Shown piece by piece: positions 24,363-35,000 of a stretch of 64,000 nt of DNA. The DNA is from Puffinus mauretanicus. Lineage: Eukaryota > Chordata > Aves > Procellariiformes > Procellariidae. The DNA is taken from assembly GCA_023333565.1 (NCBI GenBank), contig JAJKFH010001480.1, forward strand, positions 2,281,735 to 2,345,734, in the 5' to 3' direction. The notes under the pieces are model-generated. The model made no database searches, had not been told where the DNA came from, and saw only the letters and a program-made list of their open reading frames with translations. Position numbers and translations under genes: made by a program. The stretch's first letter is position 1. Each line of letters starts with the position of its first letter.

Positions 24363-24476
24363 TCGTGGCGGTGATGGCGATGATGGCAGTGGCGGCGGTT
24401 ATGATGGTGATGGTGGCGGCAGTGGCAGTGGTGATGATGGCAGTGGTGGTGGCAATGGTGGTGGCAGTACCGGTAG
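24363..24476 (+). repeat. Imperfect GGY/GAT triplet repeat
   Basis: About 114 bases built almost entirely of GGC, GGT, GAT, AGT and TAT triplets, rich in GGTGATGG and GGCAGTGG words. It starts about 50 bases after the TATA-type promoter candidate. Read in frame it would give Gly/Asp/Ser, but there is no sign of protein-coding use. Likely a decayed trinucleotide microsatellite. Confidence 0.75.
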
Positions 24477-24565
24477 ACCCGGTGCCGGTGTGAGGGGCGC
24501 AGCCGCGGTGGGGTGGCGCGGGCCGACCGCGGGAGCGGCGAGGCGGGCTGCCCGCCCGAGCACCG

Positions 24566-25332
24566 TTTTGGAGGGAGAGCGGCTGAGGAGAGCCGGGGGG
24601 TTGGGTGTCCGCGCGCGGCCCCATCCGCCCCCGCGGTGCCCTCCCGCCCGGGGCAGGGAGCGCTGCGGGGCGCCGCTGCGGGGGACGATGGCCCCGGCGG
24701 GCACCGCCGGCGGGAGGCAGCGCGGCGGGCCGGGGTGTCGGCGGGAGCCCGCCATCGCCTACCCCCCCACCCCACCCCGGGGCCGCCCGGCGGCGGAGAG
24801 CCCTGTGGGGGTGGCGGGGGGCGGGCTGCCGGATTTTGGAGGGAGATGGGCGCGATGGGGGCGGGGAAGCCGGCCGAGCCGCTTGGCGGGCTGACCCCGA
24901 TTGCCGGCCCGCGCCGCCCGCCCTCACCCTGTCCCGGCGGCGGGTCCCGGCCCCCCCGCCCTGGCCCTCAGGACAGGGGCTCGGCCAGGAGGGCGCCTGG
25001 TGGGGACGCCCCCCGTCGCAGCCCCCCATCTCTGCGGTGCCCCGGCCCCAGCCCGCGCTGGGGGGGTCCCCTCTTGTGTGGGGTCCCCCCCTGAGGGAAG
25101 GTGTCCCGGCTGGGGGGGGCTGCCGTCCCCGTGTGTGGGGCTGCCGTCCCGGCAGGCCCACCCCCCCACTTCCCCCTCAGGTTTTGGAGGGAGCCGCGCT
25201 CGCAGCAAGGCGGGAGCGCGGGGGAGGGGGGCCGCGGTCCTGCCCTATTCCCTGCCCCCTCGCGCGTCCCCTCAGCACCCCTCGGCCGGGGGGGAGGGGG
25301 GCAAGCGGCGGCTCGGCCCCTTTTGGAGGGAG
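24566..25332 (+). repeat. Four dispersed copies of TTTTGGAGGGAG
   Basis: The exact 12-mer TTTTGGAGGGAG occurs at 24566, 24834, 25182 and 25321. The first and last copies share 16 bases (plus AGCG). Flanks otherwise differ, so these are not a simple tandem array. They may be remnants of local duplication or repeated binding sites inside the CCNE2 CpG island. Confidence 0.8.
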
Positions 25333-25468
25333 AGCGAGCGCGGGCAGCGGCGGTGCGCCCCCAGCCTGACCCCCGCTGCGCCCCGGGGCTGGCCGAGGCG
25401 CCCCCCGGCCCTGCCCAGCTCGGCACGGCGCGGCGCAGCGCAGGCCGCCGCCTCCCCGCTCTCTGCAA

Positions 25469-25480
25469 ATTGGCGCGGAA
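25469..25480. promoter_or_regulatory. CCNE2: E2F-like site in CCNE2 CpG island
   Basis: ATTGGCGCGGAA closely matches the E2F/DP consensus in both orientations (TTSSCGC type). CCNE2 is a classical E2F target at G1/S. The site lies about 95 bases before a CAG|GTGTGG donor candidate (25563), so a downstream promoter with a short first exon is a second possibility. Confidence 0.45.
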
Positions 25481-25515
25481 CCGGCGCGGCGGGAGCGCGG
25501 GCGGTGGCGGGCGGC

Positions 25516-25553
25516 CCGGCACGGCACGGCACGGCTCAGCTCGGCACGGCCCA
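25516..25553 (+). repeat. Short GGCAC pentanucleotide repeat
   Basis: A run of GGCAC/GGCTC-like pentamers, just upstream of the donor-like CAG|GTGTGG at 25563. Low-complexity GC-rich sequence, possibly part of the CCNE2 5' UTR. Confidence 0.6.
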
Positions 25554-26045
25554 TCCCGGCAGGTGTGGGGGCCCGGCGGCGAAATCGCCCCGGAGGGAGC
25601 CGCTGCACCGGCAAAACGTGTGTCTGTGTGGGTGCCTGGTGGCTGCAGTATGCAGGGTGGGGGGGGTATGTGGGGGGGTGTCACAGCCCCAGGGACCCCC
25701 CCCCATCCTCCTGCGTGGGAAATGTCCCTTTACAGCTTCCCCCCCCCCCCGGGCTAGATGAGCCCAGGTAGCCTGAGCTAAACGGACTGCTGGCATAGGT
25801 GGGCATCCCTGTGTCACCCACTTCAGCAGTGCAACGCCCAGCGGGACGTGGAGCTGCCTGTGATTATATACCACAGCTGTCCTCTGCTCAGGTGTCTCTC
25901 ACGCCAGTAAAATACTTGTGCCCTTCTATTTCAGTTGTGTCAACCATGCTGCTCTTTGTGATGCGTCTTATGATGCAAAGTACGGAACTTGGTCCTAACT
26001 TCTTGAGGATACAGTAACTGAGCTTATGTTATTCCTTTGGTCCAG

Positions 26046-26084
26046 GTAGAGATCTTACAACCCAAAGAAGATGTCAAGACGCAG
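26046..26084 (+). CDS. CCNE2: CCNE2 start-codon exon
   Basis: The exon runs from the acceptor GGTCCAG (26045). The ATG at 26071 is followed by TCAAGACGCAG, giving M-S-R-R and two bases of S5. The donor is GTAAAC. Twenty-five bases of 5' UTR precede the ATG, similar to the human arrangement. Confidence 0.88.
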
Positions 26085-29000
26085 GTAAACTGTTAGCATC
26101 GTAATACACCAAGCTTATCTGTACTCATCTAACAACTACTGCTCTCCTAATGTTTAATGTCTTTCCGCTCTTTGCAGTAGCCGCTTGCAAGCCAAGCAGC
26201 AGCAGCCACTGTCATGTCAAGAAGAGTCTCCACAAGAACTGCAGGCACCAGAGCATCTCCAGACGAGAAAAAGGAGAACAGCAGAGGTGACCAGTTTGGG
26301 CAAATTTGGGCAATATTGAAAGTTCTCCAGTGCATTTGGATGGGAGAATTTTTACTCTGCTGAATTAGGAAGTGGGGCAGGAGAAGCAACAGTTTGCTTT
26401 AGCTTTAGAGGCAGGTGTGCTGGTCATTGTCAGTGTATTGATGCGTGTCTCTCTTCTCAGCAGGAGATTAAGAAAAGAGAAGATGGGAAAATTGCTAAAA
26501 AGCATCAATATGAGATTAAGGTAATTCAATCCTGATTACTGGTTCAAACTAGGTGAGGGAGTACATCTGGTTTATGTTGGTGGGTGTGAAGTCATGCATT
26601 CCACACTAGAAAGTATTGAATAGGGAAAGTTTCTACCTTCAGATATTAAAAATCATGGGAGCTCTGCACCTTAGCATCTTTTTATACTTTTTTGCTCTTT
26701 TACGCATGGCTTTGTTGCAGATAAAGGGTCCTTCAATGTGGAAACCACTGCAGAGTAAGGTTAGGTGTAAAAATGAGAATAAAATCAGATATTTCAGAAT
26801 AATTCCACATGCAGAGCAGGTAAGGCCTAGAGGCAAGTCTAAACAAGATTGTTGCACTTGTTTTAACTTAAGGTGTGGTTTCACGGCCATTTAGTTAAGA
26901 AGACTCATAACCATGCAGGCCCTCTTTATTTTCATTTAACAGTTCTTTTGATTATTTAAATCAGCTTAGGAATCTGTTTAAACTAGCATAGGCTACTCCT
27001 AAACCAAGTGAGGGGCTTTACAGTTGTTTATTTTAAAGTGGGTTAGTAAAATAATGTAACTTTCTCTTGCAAACAATCTTGTTTGCAGTTAGTCTGTTTG
27101 TAAGGCAAATGAGACTAACAGCTATGGTGAAGCAAAACTATTCTGATTGTGAAGTTGTCTTTGCAAACTTTGTGTAGGGGAAAACGCTGTGTAAGTACGT
27201 CAGCTGTATTTGGGGTGAAACTACGTGTCACAACTTACCTTTGCCGAAAGGGAGAAATCCTGCTCCCTGTTCTTTCCTTCCTTGATAGCTGGCCACGCAC
27301 TCCATCCCCTGCCTTGCTCCATTTTTGGTTCTCTTTAAAAAAAGCAGTAGGCAGGTTCAGCTTGCTAATTTGGCACTACAAAATGAGTTAATGTTCTGCC
27401 AGATTAGTGCGTTGAATCAACCCAGCAGAGGGTCTGACAAGCATCAAAGCTGACAAAAGAAGGAAGGTGTGGGACTTGGGCAGTGAGGATCAGAGGAGAG
27501 AAGGAGCAGGATCTCTCTTTTCTCATGGCTGTGTGCTGCCAAGATCCATTCTGCTGGAATATGTAACTTCTTAGGGTACTTTAGTCTGGCTATAAATAGG
27601 TTTAGATATACTAAGGAAACTGTATGTAGTTTACCTTGCAAAACAGCTATACAGGAAAAATTTCTGTGTTCAGGGGCAGGTGTTGCCATTCTTTGGGAAT
27701 GGGACCCCCCCCCCCCCAACTCCACAGATCATAACTGAAGTTCTGTGTCACCATTTTGAAGGCTGTCAGCCATTACAGCATTGCGTATGCTCCATGCATT
27801 TGATACCTCCTTACTTGTATTGGCTATGTACAACCAAATAAGTATTAGTGAAACAAGTTAGAGAGTTAACTAAAGTAATCTAGAATTCCTTCTTCGAAGC
27901 TTTCTGCATGAATAACTTTGGGCTCTTCTCCTTTTGAGTCATTGCATCCCATATTTGGCGTTGGGAGGCTGAGAGATAGTTCACAGCTGCTGCTTGCTTA
28001 GTGGGTATCTCTGGAGCTGAGATGGGTGGCTTCTCTCTGGAGTGCTTAATTGGAAGATAACAAGTTGCTGAATTTCCACTGAGAGGCAGTAGAACCTCCA
28101 CCCTCTCCTTTCTTTACCCTCTGAGTAGATAAGTAGATAGGACCAGAACCTAATGTCCTGTGGTTTAGTACCAATGAGTACCTTTGTCTTACATACTGTA
28201 ACTGAGCAGCTCAAGCAATGGATAGGTTACTTGTGGGTTCATAAACGAAAGACAGTTGTCTTCCTCAAAGCTGAGTTTCCCAAATTTATCAGATTTGTTT
28301 ATACATGTTCCTTCTTGTCTACAAAAGGCTTTGTTGGCATTTAATCTCTCCGTCTTTCTTGGTTTCAGTACGTGAATTGATGCTGAGGTCCAAAAAGACT
28401 AACATATATTACATATATTGTTGTTGTTACGGTAATCTACTTCTCGCCTTTCTTGCTCTCATAGTAAAATCAGCATTTAAAAGATACCTTGTTTATGTTG
28501 CAGAGTTGTTGGCCGCCCACGATAACAGGAGGCATCTCGCCTTGCATAATTATTGAAACGCCTCACAAAGAATCAGTAACCACTGACTTCTCAAGATTCA
28601 AAAAATACAGGTTCAGAAACCTCTTCATAAATCCATCACCTTTGCCAGAACTCAAGTAAGTTTACCGGATGCAGTAGTTGTTGATGTTTTATCAAATATG
28701 CTGAACTACTGTAGTAAAATCTGTTGTTGTATTGTGTTTGTGTAATAGTGGGCAGTACTCAACCCATACCTGTACTTGTCTCCTCATCCCACAAACAATT
28801 CGATGTCCAAAAAAAAGACAGAAATTCTGGGGTTTCCCCCCCCCCCCCAATCTTATAAACGTACCGGACAGATGATTTTTGCCTTTTGGAGCTGTCCTTT
28901 TATAACTTAACATTGGAGACTCTAAGTGGTTAAGAGGCACATAATGGTTAAACTAAAATTCTTCCAGTGCTATTGGAACTGAGTGACTAAAAAATACTAA

Positions 29001-32000
29001 GCAAAGTTTTCTTTAAGAACTTAAAAATGTACAAACATGCAAATAAACTTGTGGCAATATTGCTGTGCAGGTAGCTTGCTAATGCAATGCAGTATGCTTG
29101 GTGCAGTCACAGTTCTAGAAAGTTTCCCTTCTCCAGAGGTGTAGATTAGCTGACTAAATCAGATTTTTCAATTTCTGAATTTGTTAGCCATTCAGGTATG
29201 TTAGATGAGTACTGCAGTTGCTGTTTGTATCAGCCTGGTGTTTAATGAAAGAGTTGTTAAATTCACTGCAATGCATGAGGGAAAACTTCTGGTGAGGTGA
29301 ATGAGAAGAGAAGCAGAACATGCAGCATTACTTTAAGAGAAGCTTTCTAGATACGCCATGTTTTTATTTGTTCCAGCCAAAACTCGATCAGAACTGGGAG
29401 ATGCTGCATGGTGATGTTTTGCCTCAGTGCAAAGCAATAGGTCTCTTACAATCTCTTTCACTGAGTTTCAAACTCAGCTGCTCTTCTCTCTCAGTATTAT
29501 TCCCAAGCCTGCTGAACTGTGCTTTAAAGAACAGCATGCTCTTCTCTATACCTAGCAAATCACATTTTTGTATGTGTTGGAAAGCTTAGTGCAAAGTAGT
29601 TTTTTAAAAATAATAATAATAATTAAAAAAGAATGTTGAATGAGGGAATCTTATGCACTTCTTTAGCAAATTGTTGGAAACTGCTGGATCTCAAAAATAT
29701 GTTCAGGTACAGAATTCCATGCAAGGAGTTTAATCCTTGATGTTCACCTCTTGTCGATCTCTCTCCTGCCATCTTCATGCTTTCCTAACTGCTGCAGGAA
29801 GATCATAATAGGAGATTTCTCAATGCCTGCCCACTTAAATGGGGATACTTGTGCATTAAACAAGCAAGTGTCTCTCCAGCTTTTAACTTATGATGGTGGC
29901 AGAGTGGAACTGATCTGGGTTAGAATTTGTAGGCAATACCAGTGATCAGGTCTGTTTAATATCTCTCTGCTTCTGCTTGAGGAAAGGTAAATATATAACT
30001 CCAAAAATTTCAGTAGGAAACCAGCACTGCATTGATTAACATGCTGTCCCTCTTAGTAACTGTAGGGTGAGAAGTAAATCTAAGAAAAAAACCACATCAA
30101 TTCATAATAGCAATAATTACAAATTAAAAACAAGCCATATTAATGATATAGGCATATTCTTCTTCCCAAGTAGACTTGAGTGCTAATAAATTATAAGTTA
30201 TAAAGAACTCAGTTTTTCTCACAATAGCCTGTATCTTAAGGTAGGCTAGAAAATGAAGGGATGGATGAGTGGCTTTTAAACACCATCTGTAAAAGTTTTT
30301 CTCAAAATAAACCTGACAACTTCATGTATGTTTTGTGTTTCTTGGGGAGTGGGGTGGTTTTTTCTTTCTTATGGGGAGGGTTTGGTTTTTATCTTGCTCT
30401 CTGGACAGCCACCTAACTAAGCAAAATAGGAAACTCTGGTTGTATGTGCAACTTTGGGATGCACAGGTTCAGCTTTATTGGATGTTCTATAAAACTGGAC
30501 TTGCTGATGATCTTAGCAAGCTGCTGTTGTAGTGATGCAAAATGTTCAAAGTATATCTGCAGTTTTCTAATTACCATAAGGATCTTTTAGTATGTGGAAT
30601 TTTTCTTTTTGTTCCTGAATATCTGTAAGCAATAAATAATGTTTTTATACTCCTTTTCTGAAGGTGTATATATACTTAACAATGTTTTGTGTAACTTTAT
30701 TCCTTAGCTGGGGAAATTCCAAAGATGTCTGGCTCAACATCCTGAAGAAGGAGAACAGATATGCTCATTGCAAACATTTCACGTCACTACATTCTAGTTT
30801 GCAACCTCACATGAGATCAATACTGTTAGACTGGCTCTTAGAGGTGTGTTCTTTTAGTTACTTTGCCATGTGTTACGCCTGTGAAGTAGGCAGATAAAAG
30901 CACAGCTTTTACGTAAAAGATCTAATAGCAAAATGTACTGTATGGTAAGTGCTAAAACTACTTTGCAACAAAAGGGTTACAGGTTACTGCTTTTGATTCT
31001 TTTGGTGAGCTACATTTAGTCTTCCCTGGCAGGAGATGCTGAACCTTCCGCACAGGGCAGCAAGCAATAGTACTAAATTTTTGCTCTTGCCACACTTATT
31101 TCCTGGGAAGGGGAGAAATCTAGTTTTGAGACACTTATGCTGAAATTGCTATAGACAGATTAATTACGGAACTCTATCTTTACATCTTAGACTGTATCTA
31201 AAGCTATAAGACAACTGCATCTGTATTGAGGACTTGAGTTATCACTCTAGCCCTGTCTACATCACGAGCTCTTAGATGTTGGCCCTGACACTATTTTCTG
31301 ACTTACTAGTAAATTTTTAATTCTATCCTATGAAGAGAGCAGAAGAAAATAGTGCATTAGTGGCTGACATCTGAAGGCTCTTGATATAGACAGGTTCTTG
31401 TTGGAAAACGATTATAAATAAATCATCCGTATTCCAGTCTAATTACTGTACTTCAGAGTATTCCAGTTGTCAAACAAAATGGAAGTTCTCAATCATGGCA
31501 GCCTATGCAAAGGAGTGTTAGCATTGTAAATAGAGAGCTATGTTCTGGAGGCGTTTCCACGAACTCTGTATTGAGCATATTCAATCACCACTGCCAAAAG
31601 CAAACTTTGACTCGTGTGATCCTTGCCCATCAGCAGAAGGGATCTTCCAGGTTTACCAATTCCATATCGGGTACTCCAAGGAAGCGGATGTTAGTGGTAC
31701 TCTTGATGGAACAGTGCTAATAGCAGGGAATTTCAAGTGAAAGGAGAGGAACGTGTGGTTTTTCTTAAAAAATACAGTCTGAATATAAAAACTATTCCAG
31801 TTGTGCACTTCCCTACTTCCTCTAAGGTGTAATTTACATACCACATTAAATTGTATTTTGTTGCTTTTTTTTTTTTTTAAATCTTGAACTCTTAGGAAAT
31901 CCTCCAATTTCCAAATAAAAATGTCGACAAGGGCCTTGTTGTTGTTGTCCAGCTCAGTGGTTCTATATACCACAGTGGATTAAAATCCCAGCAACTTTGA

Positions 32001-35000
32001 GAGTCTTCCAGTAGCTCCTAACATTGTCTTCAGTAACATCGTAACTGCGATACTATTTAACATGACTATACATTATTGCTTATGTTTGGGCAATACACTT
32101 TTATACAAATTGTGCCATTTAGTCATGGGTGGGCCTGCTCTGTACCTTTTTTGTTCTGAATCTTGTTTGGAGCAGTAGTCAATATATCAGAGTAGCACAT
32201 CAATTGGCAAATATTAGATCAGGTCTAAAAGAGTGAGCTGTGGTGTTAGTGCCAACCAGTTGCACTTTTGATGGTCAGGAAGGGCTTTAATTTGCAAAAG
32301 GCCTTTCAACCTTATCTTAGGAAATAGCTAGTAGTAGTAAGATTTTATTCTGACTTTGTATCCAAGTGAAATAATGAAGCAGGGCAGGAAACTTGGACTT
32401 GGGATCTGTTTCTTGGATATTCTTTCCTGTTGACTGTACGTAGATTATAAGTAATTTATAGATATCTAACTAGTTTCTAGTTGTGGAAGGGATACAGAGT
32501 TGCAGATAAGCTGTAGTTGTTTTAGACCCACCCAAATTCAGTTAGAGATTAGAGGAAAAAGGCCCCTGCATAAGATCTCCAGGCCCAAGCAGTCTCCTTT
32601 CCTTTTTTGTTGAACTGGCATTTGAACTACTTCGATACAATGCAAGTATTAAAAGTTCTCTGTGCCAGGGAAACCTGCAGCTGTATGGAGCAGATGGCCG
32701 TTCTTGCAGTTTTGTTCCTGCTTAGTGAGGCTGTCGGTGGTGCCTGAGGGGCTGCAGGCAGTGCTCCTGGCTTGCCAGCAGAGCCCCCTCAGGCAGGAGC
32801 TTCCACGCTTATTTGCTGTAGAGCCAAAGGCTTCAAGTTTTTTTAGTGGTTCTGCTCTGGGACAGACCTACTAGGTATACAGGGAGGATATGCTCAGTGA
32901 CTTCAACTTGAGGTTTGAGCCCAGAGTATTCTCAATCAAGCAAATTAGTGGGTTTTCACCCCCCCCCCCACGAAGCTTTCTTCTTTCAGTGGAAAATTGT
33001 TTGTACTCATTTTTAGGAAAACTGGATGCTATTTAGAGTGGAACGGGTATACTTTGGAAGTACATTAGTGCATCATAGACAACCCACGTTTAGGTGGGAG
33101 CATGGGAAATACTTTTCCCAGTCCCATACTAACCACTACATCCTAACACACCTAGATATGTGATAGTTTATGTGTGCAAAAGATAAAATTGTGCATACTG
33201 TGTTTTGCTGTTAAAGCTTGAATACGCCAATGTGTGTACAGAGAGTTTTATAACAGAAGACTGAATTGTTTTATTTTTCCTGTTGTAGGTATGCGAGGTG
33301 TATGCACTCCACAGGGAAACTTTCTACTTAGCTCAAGACTTTTTTGATAGATTCATGTTGACACAAAAGAACATTAACAAGAGCATGCTTCAGCTCATAG
33401 GAATTACCTCATTATTCATTGCCTCCAAACTTGAGGTAAGAAGCTCTGTTACAGGGAGGATATTAAGTTTGGAATAACGAAAAAGACAGTAATAACATAT
33501 TTATTTCTTCTGTCTGAATCTTTTGAACTTGGTGGTGTACATACAACACTGGAGGTCAGAAAGGGAAATCTTTTTCTCTTCCTTTAGTTGTGCATATGTC
33601 AATCTCTTGGAGTGTAGTCTTTGTCCTTCCTTTCCTCAGCAGCAGGGAAGGAGACCACATAAACTTAAAAGGTATGCAAATGTGCTAGGAGTAGTTTTGT
33701 TTTGTTTTGTCTTTTTCCAAATATACAGCAGTTGGCAAACAATCTCAGGAATGGGCGTGGGACTTGAACAAAACCAAGCCCAAGTCTCAAACGGCCTGTA
33801 AATCAGGCCGATATCCCCATAAACCCATTTAGCGGAGTAAAGTGCAGTGATGGTGACACATTACATTGTGCATTACATCTACGAGCCAAGAGCATATTTT
33901 TGTATAGTGCCTGGTAGGCTAGACTGAGAGGAAAATTTGGGATGTTAAGTTTTTATACTTGGAAACCCCCCGATCTAGAAGTTATTCCTAAAGCCAAGGT
34001 AGCGCGCTACAAGCAGTTGTCTATCCTAAGGAAGTGCATGGAGCATCAGGCTGTGGAGCCAGCTGGTAGAGAAGCAGTTCTGCTGGCAAGTTCTCTTTTA
34101 CTAACACACCTACTATAGGTGGCCCAAACTGGCATGACTGGGTTGGTAAATCTTTGTTACCCGTCTCTGCACCATGGATTTTGCCAGCTACAGCGGCTGT
34201 GGGATTTTATCTCATCTTTTTCTAGCTTTTTTTTAAAAAAAATCAATGTGACTACATCAGCTTTGACATTGCACGTAACCCACATCAGCAAGCCATTTCT
34301 AACCCAGCAGTGTGCTACGAGAATGGGGTGGTGTGTGGCTTTTACATCGAATGGAATGGCTGAGTAGAAAGCGGTATAAGTGAAAGGCTGTTCTGATTGC
34401 TTGGTCAGCATTTATTTCTCCAAAAGCTGGAAGAGTTGCAATAAATCTATCATGTTTCACAACAGATAACATATAACCTACTTGGTTTTAGTATCTCCTC
34501 ATCCTGTAAGTTTCAAGTCACTTAATATAACGAGAAAAACACTGTTCTAGCGTAAGAAATATTAGTATTTCAATATGGACTGAAAAGTATTTGCCAGTAG
34601 CTTCTCAAGCTTTCTTAGAATTGTAAGGCACTCTAATCTTCACTTTTTCACTCCCTCCCTTTAAAGGAAATCTACGCTCCTAAAATACAGGAATTTGCTT
34701 ATGTCACTGATGGTGCTTGCAGTGAAGATGATATTGTAAGAATGGAACTTATTATGTTAAAGGTAATAACTTTGCTGTGTTTGTAAGTGCTGGTTGAAAG
34801 ACTGTCCAGCTGAGCCTTATATTTTAATATCATTTATTTGCTTAGAAAAGGAACATGTTTAGTGTGTCTCTCTTTCTGCAGAACAATGAAACCTTCATTG
34901 TATGTGTAGTGGACCTCTAAATCCCCTTGGCTGGGATGAAATCCCTGTCTGTTAGGAAAGGACAGGTTTCTCACACTTGTATGAAAGTAAAGGCCCGTAA

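Larger units (their letters stand above)
22980..25620. promoter_or_regulatory. CCNE2: Large CpG island of CCNE2
   Basis: About 2.6 kb of very GC- and CpG-dense sequence, densest from 23,600 to 25,560. It has GC-box clusters, a CCAAT box, a TATA-like element, NRF1-like and E2F-like sites and several splice-donor-like words. It lies immediately upstream of the CCNE2 start-codon exon. All six frames are open over long distances here because GC-rich DNA lacks stops, and none of those frames resembles a real protein. Confidence 0.8.

Noticed and set aside
23425..25761. Very long open frames (up to about 500 residues) on both strands of the CpG island, including Gly/Asp/Ser and Pro/Arg-rich translations
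   Set aside because: Stops are rare in CpG-rich DNA, all six frames are open at once, composition is pure low complexity, and no domain or family is recognisable.
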